Shown here in pieces: positions 1 to 7,687 of a stretch of DNA of 64,000 bases. A program made the position numbers and the translations under genes. Position 1 is the first letter of the stretch. Each line of letters opens with the position of its first letter. This DNA comes from Nitrospirillum pindoramense (lineage in GTDB: Bacteria; Pseudomonadota; Alphaproteobacteria; Azospirillales; Azospirillaceae), in the NCBI RefSeq assembly GCF_007827955.1, contig NZ_VITR01000011.1:62001-126000 (forward strand), written 5' to 3'. The notes under the pieces are model-generated. The model saw nothing but the letters and a program-made list of their open reading frames with translations, was not told where the DNA came from and did not search any database.

Positions 1-691
1 CCGAGTAATTGTTGGACACCGGACCGGCCGTGCCCTCGACAAAGATGCCGGGGATCATTTCCAGCACGTCCACCGTGCTGCGCGGCGCCTTCTGGGCCAG
101 GTCGGCCTCGTTCACCGTGGTGATGGCGACCGAGGCGTTCAGCAGGTTGCGCTTGGATCGCGTGCCCGTGACGATGATTTCCTGAAGGTCCGGCGCGCCG
201 CCCAGGGCGGTGGCGTCATCGGTGGCGGTGGTGGCTGGGGTGGTCTGGGCGACCTGGCCCGCGCCACCCTCGGCGGCCGTATGGCGCAGGGCGGGGGTCA
301 GGGTGGCGGCGTGGTCGGTCTTGCGGCTGACGACCACGGCCCCCGATGAATCCCGGTGCACCGTCAGACCGGTATTGGCCAGGATGCTGTCCAGCGCCTG
401 TTCGGCCGACAGGCGGCCTTGCGCCCCCTTGGTGCTGATGCCGGCCACATCGTCGGCTTTGTAGATCAACTGCGATCCGGTCTGGCGGATATAGCTTTCC
501 AGCGCCGCGCGCAGGTCGCCGGCGGGGATGTCGATCACGGTCTGCGGCACGGCTTCGGCAGCGGATGCCAAAGTGATCGCGGTGGTTGCATTAGTCTTCG
601 TGACAGGCTCAGCGGCGTGAGTCAGCGCCGGCCAACAAACCGTTGACATGAGTGCTGCGGAAAGGGTGCGACGGATAGTCGGATTTGGCAC
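1..691 (-). CDS. TonB-dependent receptor with STN signalling domain (N-terminal part, truncated by window edge)
   Basis: Outer-membrane active transporter of the transducer (FecA) type; only the first ~230 residues are in the window. A signal peptide occupies about residues 1-28, followed by a secretin/TonB short N-terminal (STN) domain at about residues 45-105 and the beginning of the plug with the typical TonB-box region (EIIVTGTR). The STN domain is the part that in known systems contacts a FecR protein, and fecR- and fecI-like genes lie directly upstream on the same strand. I chose the GTG at 691 because a GGGGAG Shine-Dalgarno lies about 6 bases upstream; an ATG at 649 is inside the signal peptide and less likely. 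Ligand unknown (iron chelate, glycan or other). The start codon lies in one arm of a 12-bp inverted repeat. Confidence 0.9.
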   Translation of the reverse strand, partial: MPNPTIRRTLSAALMSTVCWPALTHAAEPVTKTNATTAITLASAAEAVPQTVIDIPAGDLRAALESYIRQTGSQLIYKADDVAGISTKGAQGRLSAEQALDSILANTGLTVHRDSSGAVVVSRKTDHAATLTPALRHTAAEGGAGQVAQTTPATTATDDATALGGAPDLQEIIVTGTRSKRNLLNASVAITTVNEADLAQKAPRSTVDVLEMIPGIFVEGTAGPVSNNYS

Positions 692-750
692 GATTCTCCC
701 CTATTTCTCGGTTGTTGTATTGAGCTTTGACGAAGGGCCGTGCCAAATCC
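681..750 (-). promoter_or_regulatory. 12-bp inverted repeat spanning the TonB receptor start codon
   Basis: The sequences at 681-692 and 739-750 are perfect reverse complements (12 bp), separated by 46 bases. On the minus strand the downstream arm contains the GTG start of the TonB receptor, while its Shine-Dalgarno is in the loop. It could be a translation-limiting hairpin in the fecR-receptor mRNA or a paired protein-binding site. Seen directly; function is inference. Confidence 0.5.
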
Positions 751-757
751 CCTATGC

Positions 758-1753
758 TCAATTTGAAATTCTTATTTCCCGGCCGTCGTCGATGACCTTG
801 AGGCCGAAACCGCTGTGCAGCAGGCGGGCGAAGGCGTCGACATTGGTGGCTTCGAAGCTGCCGCCGATGCGGATGTCGCCCATGGGGCCCTCAGCCGGCA
901 CCACCAACTGCTTGCGGTTATACCGGTTGAATTCCGCCGCCACCTCACGCAGCGGCCGGTCGGTGAACACCAGCGTCCCGTGCCGCCAACCCAGCGCCTC
1001 CCGGATTTGTTCCTCGCTGCGGCTGGATTTGCGGATGGCCTTGGGCTGGGCCACCGCCGCCATGGATTGTGTCACCAGGGTCGGGGGCACGTCGTTGGGA
1101 TGCGCCATGTCCTCCACCAGCACCGCCCCTTCGGCCACCACCACCTCCAGCTTGTCGCCATCGCGGCGGACGGAGAATTTGGTGCCGACATCGACGATGC
1201 GCAGGTCCCCGCTGATGACGACGAAGGGGTGCTTGTCGTCATGCACCACCTCGAAGAAGGCTTCACCCTTGTCCAGCCGCACCTCACGCGCCGTCTGGTC
1301 CACCGAGGCGCGCAGCCGGGTGTTGGTGTTCAGCTCGATCTGCGAGCCGTCCTGCAAATGAGCGGTGTAGCGGTCGCCCACGCCCGTGCTGAATTTCTGG
1401 CCGGCGGCAAAGGGCCAGTCCCACTCATCCACCAGCGGCAGCACGAGCAGCAGCACCGCCGCCGCAGCAGCCGTCATGGTGGCCCATCGGGCGGCACGTC
1501 GGGCGGGCCAGCGGCGCCACGGTGCCGGCGGGGCGTCGGTGGGCGGCAGCGGCAGGGTGGTGGCCTGCCCGGGTGACCGCAGATGGTCCGCTCGCCTCCA
1601 GGCGGCCTCCAGCCTCAGATAGGTCACGCGATGGCGGGTGGAGGTGGCCAGCCAGGCGTCGAACCCGGCCTTGGCCGCCGCGTTCAGCGGTCCGGCGTCC
1701 TGGCGGGCCAGCCAGCGCGCCGCTTGTTCCTCGATGGGGTCGTGCTCGATCAT
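758..1753 (-). CDS. FecR-family anti-sigma factor
   Basis: 331-residue inner-membrane regulator that relays the state of a TonB receptor to an ECF sigma factor. Residues ~5-55 form the N-terminal cytoplasmic DUF4880 segment, a single hydrophobic helix sits near residues 88-110, a FecR periplasmic domain follows at ~120-215, and the C-terminal ~245-331 resembles the STN-like FecR tail that contacts the receptor. The start overlaps the stop of the upstream sigma gene by ATGA, and the receptor gene follows 66 bases downstream, giving the classic sigma/anti-sigma/receptor order. Family assignment is firm; the inducing ligand is unknown. Confidence 0.93.
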   Translation of the reverse strand: MIEHDPIEEQAARWLARQDAGPLNAAAKAGFDAWLATSTRHRVTYLRLEAAWRRADHLRSPGQATTLPLPPTDAPPAPWRRWPARRAARWATMTAAAAAVLLLVLPLVDEWDWPFAAGQKFSTGVGDRYTAHLQDGSQIELNTNTRLRASVDQTAREVRLDKGEAFFEVVHDDKHPFVVISGDLRIVDVGTKFSVRRDGDKLEVVVAEGAVLVEDMAHPNDVPPTLVTQSMAAVAQPKAIRKSSRSEEQIREALGWRHGTLVFTDRPLREVAAEFNRYNRKQLVVPAEGPMGDIRIGGSFEATNVDAFARLLHSGFGLKVIDDGREIRISN

Positions 1754-2316
1754 GAGCGCCCCGCTTTCCGGGCGCGGCCGAGGCGACGGGCGATGGGTTC
1801 TGGGGCGATGTCCGCCATGGCGTCGGCGATCAGCCGGACACCCTTGGCCACCTGCTGCTCCACCGTGCTTTCGCTGATGCCCATGCGCCGGGCGACGTCG
1901 CGCTGCGGCAGGCCGTGCACTTTCCGCAGCAGCGTCACCTCCCGGCAGCGCGGGGGCAGGCGGTTGATGGCCGCCTGCAACAGCCGCACGGCCTCGCGCC
2001 CGACAGCGTTGCGCTCCGGATCGGGCACGGTGTCGGCCACGTCCAGATCCTCAAGGTCGATCACCGTTTCGATCGATACCACCTGGGCACGGCGGGCGCG
2101 GTCGATCAGCAGGTTGCGGGCCGTCATGAACAGGAAGGGCTTGGTCAGTTCAGGGATCGCCACGGTCGCCGCCTCGTAGACACGGGTGTAGATCTCCTGC
2201 CGCAGGTCGGGGATCTCGTTGGCCTCCCGCCACTTGCGGCGCAGATAGCCGGTCAGCGCCGCCTCCAGGGGCAGGACTTCCTCCATGAACCATAGATCCA
2301 CCGCGCTCCTGTTCAC
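1750..2316 (-). CDS. FecI-type ECF sigma factor
   Basis: 188-residue extracytoplasmic-function sigma factor. Region 2 is recognisable around FLFMTARNLLIDRARR and region 4 around LPPRCREVTLLRKVHGLPQR with a following helix-turn-helix (RRMGISESTVEQQV). It starts at GTG 2316 with GAGGG a few bases upstream; an internal ATG at 2286 is possible. It is followed by fecR in an ATGA overlap, so the two are translationally coupled. Known members direct transcription of their cognate TonB receptor gene after FecR signalling; the target here is presumably the receptor at 1-691. Confidence 0.93.
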   Translation of the reverse strand: MNRSAVDLWFMEEVLPLEAALTGYLRRKWREANEIPDLRQEIYTRVYEAATVAIPELTKPFLFMTARNLLIDRARRAQVVSIETVIDLEDLDVADTVPDPERNAVGREAVRLLQAAINRLPPRCREVTLLRKVHGLPQRDVARRMGISESTVEQQVAKGVRLIADAMADIAPEPIARRLGRARKAGRS

Positions 2317-2451
2317 CGACCCTCATTCCTCCCTGGGTTTTCACGCCTGGCCGACGCCTTATTCAGCGGCGTCTTATCCAGGTATGACGAACGGGCCCGA
2401 AAAATCCAGGATGGGCAAATGCAAAAAAGCGGCGGGTGACGGCGGGAGGGA

Positions 2452-2946
2452 TCAGCCGCTGGGCTGCTGGTGGGCGCTATCCAGATGATAATACAGGCAA
2501 TTCTCATCGTCCGGCGTCAGCCGCACGGTGCCTGTCAGGACCACCAGGTCATAGGTGAAGGTGACAGGCTCGGTCGTGCGCACCTCCACCACGTCGGCCG
2601 CGCCGGGCGGCGGGCAGAAGGGGCAACTGGGGGCCAGGGCGCTCAGCAGGAAGTGGGTCGAGTGTTCCGTCTGGTCCAGCGGGATGATGTATCCGCCCAG
2701 CGTCAGGCTTTGCCCCGCCATATGCTGCACCGTGGGGCCGAAGACGGCGCGCAGCCGCGTGCCGTTCTTCACTTTCACCTCGATCTCCTTCACATCGGCG
2801 ATCTTGTCCCAGCCCAGGGTGGCGCGCGGGATGTCCTGGACCTTGGGCGCCGTCCCCTTTTCCAGGCGCAGGGCCAGGGCGGGGGCCGGAGTGAAGGCGG
2901 GCAGGGCCAGGGCCAGCAGCAGGACGGGCAAGCGGGGCAGCGGCAT
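2452..2946 (-). CDS. DUF3299-type periplasmic protein, putative Zur-regulated
   Basis: 164-residue protein with an N-terminal signal peptide (MPLPRLPVLLLALALP, cleavage near residue 26) and a DUF3299 core: a W/D-rich segment, then GGYIIPLDQ and a SCPFCPPPG Cys-x-x-Cys region. Function of the family is unknown, but relatives are found beside FtsX/LolD-type ABC genes in zinc-regulated loci (recalled from comparative genomics, for example the Vibrio Zrg-like systems). ATG 2946 lies 31 bases from a palindromic putative Zur operator (2978-2995). A longer reading frame extending to 3267 exists but would run through this operator and lose the signal peptide, so I reject it. The CPFC pair could bind metal or be redox-active. 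Confidence 0.8.
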   Translation of the reverse strand: MPLPRLPVLLLALALPAFTPAPALALRLEKGTAPKVQDIPRATLGWDKIADVKEIEVKVKNGTRLRAVFGPTVQHMAGQSLTLGGYIIPLDQTEHSTHFLLSALAPSCPFCPPPGAADVVEVRTTEPVTFTYDLVVLTGTVRLTPDDENCLYYHLDSAHQQPSG

Positions 2947-2977
2947 GGGGATTTCCAAGAATGGTCGCCGTGAACAA

Positions 2978-2995
2978 GTTATGATATAACATATC
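2978..2995. promoter_or_regulatory. Putative Zur operator (divergent)
   Basis: GTTATGATATAACATATC matches the perfect 18-bp palindrome at 5352-5369 at 16 of 18 positions. It lies between two divergent genes, 32 bases from the DUF3299 start (2946) and 42 bases from the small secreted protein start (3038), so a single site could repress both. Zur assignment is inferred from palindrome type and from the zinc-related genes it controls. Confidence 0.7.
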
Positions 2996-3037
2996 ACAAT
3001 TTGGCGGTTTCGATAGGCGATGGAAAGGTGGGGCGCT

Positions 3038-3391
3038 ATGACGCGCAAGGGGATGCTTTGGACGATGCTGGTTGCCGCCTGCCTCGCCAGCGGGTCGGGG
3101 GCGGCCCGGGTTGCCGACCCGGCGCCATCGCCCGCCGCGTCGTCACTTCCTCCGCCCGTACCGACGCCGGCCGGCACTCCGCAAGGGGGCGCATCGCCAG
3201 CGGCGACCCCATCGGCGCCCTCAACGGCTGAGGATGCGGAGATGGCCGCCGCCGCCGTCCGCAACATGCGGGAGGAAAAGTGGCGCGAGGCCGCGCGCGC
3301 CTATCAGGACAGTCTGGGCCCCGACGCCCCGCACGGTTCCGCCGGCCTATGCTGCCATCCCACGCCCTACGGCACGCAGTGGTGTCACTAG
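3038..3391 (+). CDS. Small secreted protein with Cys/His-rich C-terminus, putative Zur target
   Basis: 117 residues and no family I recognise. It has an N-terminal signal peptide (MTRKGMLWTMLVAACLASG), a long Pro/Ala/Ser-rich linker (about residues 28-65), a short helical stretch with one TPR-like turn (NMREEKWREAARAYQDSLG) and a terminal tail GLCCHPTPYGTQWCH in which three Cys and two His are concentrated. The tail looks like a metal-binding site (inference). ATG 3038 is preferred over ATG 3020 because AGGTGGGG precedes it at 5-base spacing. It is transcribed away from the putative Zur operator at 2978-2995 and converges on the FtsX permease gene, ending 3 bases before it. A candidate periplasmic zinc-binding partner of the ABC module. 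Confidence 0.6.
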   Translation: MTRKGMLWTMLVAACLASGSGAARVADPAPSPAASSLPPPVPTPAGTPQGGASPAATPSAPSTAEDAEMAAAAVRNMREEKWREAARAYQDSLGPDAPHGSAGLCCHPTPYGTQWCH

Positions 3392-3394
3392 CTT

Positions 3395-4669
3395 TCAACC
3401 CCGCGCCAGCGTCCGGGCCACGTCGGTGCGGTAGGCTTGGATGGCTGGCAGGGCCGCCGCCACCGCCGCGACGGCGATGCCCAGGCCCAGCAGGCCCAGG
3501 TCGGCCGGCACCACGGTGAAGGGGCTGAGGCCGAAGTCCCGCGCCCTGGGCGACAGCAGGGCGAACAGGGCGATGCCGCCATGGGCCAGGACCAGGCCGG
3601 CCACGGTCCCGGTACCGCTGACCAGCAGCGCTTCCACCCCGATCTGGATGACGATGCGGGCCCGGCTGGCGCCCAGGCTGCGCATGACGGCCAGATCATA
3701 ACGCCGCTGCTGCAGGGCGTTGGTCAGTGCGACGAAGGTGCCCAGCGCCGATGTCACCACCAGCAGCACGCCCACGGCGCGGAAGGCGTCCAGCCCGGCA
3801 CCCAGCAACGACATCAGCCGCACCAATTCCACGGCGGGGCTGGCCGCCTGGGCCCCGGTTTCGCTGTTGATGGCGCGGGGCAGCCGGGCGGCGGCGAGGG
3901 GCGAGGCATAGCGCACCAGGATGGCGGTCACCTCGCGCGGGGGCTGCGCGCCGGCCTCGGCGGAATGGGGCGCATCATGGTCCGCGTCGTGATCGTCGTC
4001 ATCACCATCATTGTGATGATGGTGATGGTCATGTACCGCCCAGACGCTTTCCACCGGCGTCAGCACCAGACGGTCCACAACGGTGCCGGTGGGGGCCAGG
4101 ATGCCGACCACGGTGTAAGGGGTGTGGGCATGCACCTCCCCGCCGGGGGTTAGGCCGTGGCTGCCGGCGAAGCTGTCGCCCACATGCAGGTTGGCGCTGC
4201 GCGCCACTGTGGCGCCCACGGTCGCCTCCATGGCGGTGGCGAACATGCGCCCCTGCGCCAGGGCCGCTTGGTAATGGGCGGGATAATCCGCCGTGGTCCC
4301 GACGATGCGGAAACCGTGGTAGCTGTCGCCCATGGCCACCGGGATGGCCTGCTTGACCAGCGGGTTGCGCCGCAAATCGTCCAGGGTGGACAGGGGGACA
4401 TTCCCCGTGGGCACGTCCGCCTGGTAGACGCTGGACAGGATCAACTGCAACGGACTGCCCTTGGCGCCCACCACCAGGTCTATGCCGGCGACATCGCGGG
4501 TCAGCCGCCCCTGCATCTGGTTGTCGATCAGCGCCAGCCCGGCGATGGCGGCCACGCCCAGGGCCAGCAGCAACAGGTTCAGGCCCGTGGCCAGGCGGTT
4601 CTGGCGCAAATAGGCCAGACTGAGCCCGAACGGGCCCAGGCCGCCGCCGATAACGGTGCGGCCACTCAT
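3395..4669 (-). CDS. FtsX-family ABC permease with His/Asp-rich loop, zinc-linked
   Basis: 424-residue MacB/FtsX-type permease: one N-terminal transmembrane helix (~residues 25-45), a large periplasmic domain, and three C-terminal helices (~275-300, 325-350, 375-405). The periplasmic domain carries a run of His and Asp residues near residues 200-220 (HDHHHHHNDGDDDDHDADHD), typical of zinc handling. The start ATG at 4669 overlaps the stop of the ATPase gene (ATGA), so both are one operon driven from the palindrome at 5352-5369. LolC/MacB relatives work on lipoproteins or export, so transport of zinc itself is not shown; the His-rich loop and operator argue for a zinc role like the Vibrio Zrg system. 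Confidence 0.85.
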   Translation of the reverse strand: MSGRTVIGGGLGPFGLSLAYLRQNRLATGLNLLLLALGVAAIAGLALIDNQMQGRLTRDVAGIDLVVGAKGSPLQLILSSVYQADVPTGNVPLSTLDDLRRNPLVKQAIPVAMGDSYHGFRIVGTTADYPAHYQAALAQGRMFATAMEATVGATVARSANLHVGDSFAGSHGLTPGGEVHAHTPYTVVGILAPTGTVVDRLVLTPVESVWAVHDHHHHHNDGDDDDHDADHDAPHSAEAGAQPPREVTAILVRYASPLAAARLPRAINSETGAQAASPAVELVRLMSLLGAGLDAFRAVGVLLVVTSALGTFVALTNALQQRRYDLAVMRSLGASRARIVIQIGVEALLVSGTGTVAGLVLAHGGIALFALLSPRARDFGLSPFTVVPADLGLLGLGIAVAAVAAALPAIQAYRTDVARTLARG

Positions 4670-5337
4670 GCCACCACCTCCAGAACGGACGCCGCCAGGG
4701 TCAGGCGGGCGGGCAGGCGGGCCTTCAATCGGGCATCGTGGGTGGCGATCAGCAGGGTGGCCCCGTTCTCCGCCGCCTGTTCCAGCATCAGGTCCAGCAG
4801 GCGCTGGCAATTGCCGTCGTCCAGCGCGCTGGTCGGCTCATCCGCCAGGACCAGGGCGGGGCGGTTGACGACGGCGCGGGCGATGGCCAGCCGCTGGCGT
4901 TCACCCTGGGAAAGCTGTTGGGGACGGGCCTCCGCCCTGCTGGCCAGGCCGATACGCGCCAGCAGATGGGCGACGCGGTCATCATCCAGCGGATAACCCG
5001 CCAGACGCTGCGCCAGGCGCAGATTGTCGGCCAGGGTCAAGGCGTTCACCAGGTGCAACTGCTGGAACACCAGGCCGACGCAGGCACCGCGCACCGTGTC
5101 GCGCACGCCTTCACTGAGGCTCGTCATGTCCTGGCCGGCCACTATGACCTGCCCGCTGGTGGGGGACAGCAGCCCCGCGATGATCTGCAGCAACGTGGTC
5201 TTGCCGCTGCCGCTGGGCCCCAGAAGCAGGCCGTGCTCCCCGTCTTCAACCCGCCAATCCGGCAGGTCCAGCACGAGGCGGCCGGCCACCCGGTGACGCA
5301 GGGCGCGCAGATGAATCAAGGGGGAGGGCGGGGACAT
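4666..5337 (-). CDS. LolD/MacB-type ABC transporter ATPase, putative Zur-regulated
   Basis: 223-residue ATP-binding subunit. Walker A is GPSGSGKTT, the signature is LSQGERQRLAIARA, Walker B LVLADEPTSALD and the H-loop ATHD, all intact. It forms an ATGA-overlapping operon with the FtsX permease (3395-4669). The start at 5337 is 14 bases from the perfect palindromic operator at 5352-5369, so the operator very likely overlaps the promoter. Likely energises the adjacent permease. Confidence 0.9.
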   Translation of the reverse strand: MSPPSPLIHLRALRHRVAGRLVLDLPDWRVEDGEHGLLLGPSGSGKTTLLQIIAGLLSPTSGQVIVAGQDMTSLSEGVRDTVRGACVGLVFQQLHLVNALTLADNLRLAQRLAGYPLDDDRVAHLLARIGLASRAEARPQQLSQGERQRLAIARAVVNRPALVLADEPTSALDDGNCQRLLDLMLEQAAENGATLLIATHDARLKARLPARLTLAASVLEVVA

Positions 5338-5351
5338 ACGGCACCATGTAC

Positions 5352-5369
5352 GTTATGTTATAACATAAC
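5352..5369. promoter_or_regulatory. Putative Zur operator, perfect palindrome
   Basis: GTTATGTTATAACATAAC is an exact 18-bp palindrome and the best copy of a motif found three times in the window. It sits immediately upstream of the LolD-type ATPase gene. TA-rich palindromes with this GTTAT..ATAAC form are characteristic of Zur-family sites (established for proteobacteria); regulator identity here is inferred. Confidence 0.78.
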
Positions 5370-5440
5370 TAGATACCGGTGCCGTTTCGGCCCGTCCATG
5401 CCTTTTTCGCCGCAGGCCCGTTGGGGACACCGAGCGCTTT

Positions 5441-6466
5441 TTAAAGGGACTGCCGTTCGTACCAGGGGCGGGACGCCTTCACCAGGCGCACCACCGAGAG
5501 CATCACCGGCACCTCCACCAACACGCCCACCACGGTGGCGAGCGCCGCCCCGGAATTGAGGCCGAACAGGCTGATGGCGGCGGCCACGGCCAGCTCGAAG
5601 AAGTTGCTGGCGCCGATCAAGGCCGCCGGGGCCGCCACGCACCAGGCGACGCCGAACCGCCGGCTCAGTAGATAGGCCAGGCCGGCGTTCAGGTAGACCT
5701 GGATGAGGATGGGCACGGCCAGCAGGGCGATCACCACAGGCTGGGCCAGGATCTGCTCCCCTTGGAAGCCGAATAGCAGCACCAGCGTGGTCAGCAGCGC
5801 CACCAGGGACAGCGGCTGCAGGACGGACAGGGCGCGCTTCAGCCGCGTCTCGCCGCCCGCCAGTAGGGCGCGGCGCCAACCTTGCGCCACCACCACCGGC
5901 ACGACGATGTAGAGGGCGACGGATAGCGCCAGGGTGGCCCAGGGCACGGTGATGGAGGCCACGCCCAGCAGCAGGCCCACCAGCGGCGCGAAGGCGAACA
6001 CCATGATCACGTCGTTCAGCGCCACTTGGCTCAGGGTGTAGTGTGGTTCGCCTTCACAAAGGTTGGACCAGACGAACACCATGGCCGTGCAGGGGGCGGA
6101 CGCCAGCAGGATCAGGCCGGCGATGTAGGACGGGCCCTGCCCGGCCGGCAGCAGGCCGGCGAACAGGGTGCCGATGAACAGCGTACCCAGCAGCGCCATG
6201 GAGAAGGGCTTGACCGCCCAGTTGATGAACAGGGTGACCATCACCCCCCGCCAATGCTCCTTCACTTGCGCCAGGGCGCCGAAGTCGATCTTCAGCAGCA
6301 TGGGGATGATCATCAGCCAGATCAGCCCGGCCACCGGCAGGTTGACCTTGGCCACCTCGGCCGCCGCCACGGTGCTGAACACGCCCGGCAGCAGGTGGCC
6401 CAGGGCGATGCCGGCGACGATGCACAGCGCCACCCAAAGGCTGAGGTACCGTTCGAAGCGGGACAT
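5441..6466 (-). CDS. acr3: ACR3-family arsenite efflux permease
   Basis: 341-residue inner-membrane protein with about ten hydrophobic segments, matching the length of bacterial Acr3. It carries the conserved Cys of the fourth helix region in ILLASAPCTAMVFVWSNL, which in Acr3 is needed for As(III) transport, and the typical C-terminal SNFFELAVAAAISLFG. It exports arsenite by antiport and is the terminal gene of the ars operon; its ATG (6466) lies 11 bases downstream of the arsC-arsN stop. Assignment is firm. Confidence 0.95.
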   Translation of the reverse strand: MSRFERYLSLWVALCIVAGIALGHLLPGVFSTVAAAEVAKVNLPVAGLIWLMIIPMLLKIDFGALAQVKEHWRGVMVTLFINWAVKPFSMALLGTLFIGTLFAGLLPAGQGPSYIAGLILLASAPCTAMVFVWSNLCEGEPHYTLSQVALNDVIMVFAFAPLVGLLLGVASITVPWATLALSVALYIVVPVVVAQGWRRALLAGGETRLKRALSVLQPLSLVALLTTLVLLFGFQGEQILAQPVVIALLAVPILIQVYLNAGLAYLLSRRFGVAWCVAAPAALIGASNFFELAVAAAISLFGLNSGAALATVVGVLVEVPVMLSVVRLVKASRPWYERQSL

Positions 6467-6477
6467 GGCGGCAGTCC

Positions 6478-7323
6478 TCAGACGGTGATGGTCCGCGACA
6501 GCAGCGTCGCGGTGGAGGGGCACAGGCCCTGGGCCTGGGGCGTGGCCAGGACGGAGGCCGGGGCCTGGTCGCGGGAGACGGGCTTGAACCCGGCCTTCTC
6601 GAAGAAGCCGCCGGCGGACGTGGTCAGCAACCAAGCCCGCTGGTGACCTTCCTCCCAGGCTCGGCGCAGCAGCAGGGCCACCAGGGTGCGGCCGATGCCC
6701 TTGCCCTGCGCCGCTGCCGGCACCACTACGGAGCGGACCAGGACGTCGGCGTCCAGCGGCACGTAGCCGCCATAGCCCGCGAGCGTGCCGCCCAGGGTCC
6801 AATAGGCGAAGAACTTGCCCTCGCCGTCAGCGAGGTCCGCCACTGGCAGGCCAGCGGCCGTCAGCGCCGCCACCAGGCCGGGGTGGGAGGCCGGGATCGG
6901 TGTATCCTTCAGGAAGGGCACCCCTTCCTCTTTGTCGAGGTCCGCGAGATTAATATCCATGGGGGGCAGATCGGGCAGCAGGTCCAGGACGACGTCAGAC
7001 GGCCGGCAGAGCGTCACGCCTCGGGGCGTCACCACGATGGGCCGGTTGATCAGGATGGGGTGGGCCATCATGAAATCCAGCAACTCGTCGTCGGTCCATT
7101 TCGGATCGTCCAGGCCAAGCTCCGCATAGGGCGTGCCCTTGCGGCGCAACACCTGGCGGACGGGCAGGCCCATGCGCCGGATCAGGTCGGCCAGGACGTC
7201 GCGGCTGGGTGGGGTCTTCAGATACTCCACCACCTCGGGTTCCGTCCGCGCCCGCTCCAGCAGGGCCAGGACGTTGCGGGACGTGCCGCAGGCGGGGTTG
7301 TGGTAGATCGTGACGCGGCTCAT
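6478..7323 (-). CDS. arsC: Arsenate reductase fused to ArsN-type GNAT acetyltransferase
   Basis: 281 residues with two domains. Residues 1-~135 are a glutaredoxin-type ArsC with the catalytic motif HNPACGTSRN (Cys12) and the usual RPIVVTPRG segment. Residues ~140-281 are a GNAT fold with the acetyl-CoA loop VVVPAAAQGKGIGRTLV, resembling ArsN2 proteins of ars operons. ArsC reduces arsenate to arsenite for Acr3; the substrate of ArsN2-type domains is less clear. The fusion is in one uninterrupted frame. The start overlaps the arsR stop by ATGA. Confidence 0.93.
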   Translation of the reverse strand: MSRVTIYHNPACGTSRNVLALLERARTEPEVVEYLKTPPSRDVLADLIRRMGLPVRQVLRRKGTPYAELGLDDPKWTDDELLDFMMAHPILINRPIVVTPRGVTLCRPSDVVLDLLPDLPPMDINLADLDKEEGVPFLKDTPIPASHPGLVAALTAAGLPVADLADGEGKFFAYWTLGGTLAGYGGYVPLDADVLVRSVVVPAAAQGKGIGRTLVALLLRRAWEEGHQRAWLLTTSAGGFFEKAGFKPVSRDQAPASVLATPQAQGLCPSTATLLSRTITV

Positions 7324-7682
7324 GACGCCCCCTGGATGATGGCCGGCTTCGGGCAGCAGTCGATCGTCTTGGCAATGTCGGTGCGGCACAGCTCCGGCAC
7401 ACCGCCGCAGCAATCCTGCATCAGGAAGTCCAGCAGGCGGCGGGTGCCGTCATAATCGGTGGCGTAGTAAATCTGCCGCTGTACCCGCCAGGCGCGCAGC
7501 AGACCCGCCCGTTCCAGAATGCCCAAATGATGCGACAGGGTGGATGCCGGCACGCCGACGCGGGCGGCGATGTCCCCAGCGTTCAGCCCGTCCGGCCCCG
7601 CCTGCACCAGCAGGCGGAACACCCCCAGGCGGGTTTCCTGTGCCAGGGCGGCGAAGGCCCCGATGGCGGCTTTCGGTTCCAT
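7320..7682 (-). CDS. arsR: ArsR-family arsenic-responsive repressor
   Basis: 120-residue winged-helix repressor with the HTH around ASTLSHHLGILERAGLL. The usual As(III) site in the DNA-recognition helix (CxC) is absent; instead Cys91, Cys92 and Cys99 plus Cys109-Cys110 lie at the C-terminus, resembling the alternative sensor site known from Acidithiobacillus-type ArsR. It lies second in the operon, between arsH and arsC, so it probably regulates its own expression through the site at 8446-8461. Confidence 0.93.
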   Translation of the reverse strand: MEPKAAIGAFAALAQETRLGVFRLLVQAGPDGLNAGDIAARVGVPASTLSHHLGILERAGLLRAWRVQRQIYYATDYDGTRRLLDFLMQDCCGGVPELCRTDIAKTIDCCPKPAIIQGAS

Positions 7683-7687
7683 AACGG

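Noticed and set aside
737-753. Sigma-54 promoter before the TonB receptor
   Set aside because: The minus strand has TGGCACG but the -12 reads TTCG, lacking the essential GC.
2947-3267. N-terminal extension of the DUF3299 protein
   Set aside because: It would cross the putative Zur operator and overlap the divergent gene, and would bury the signal peptide.
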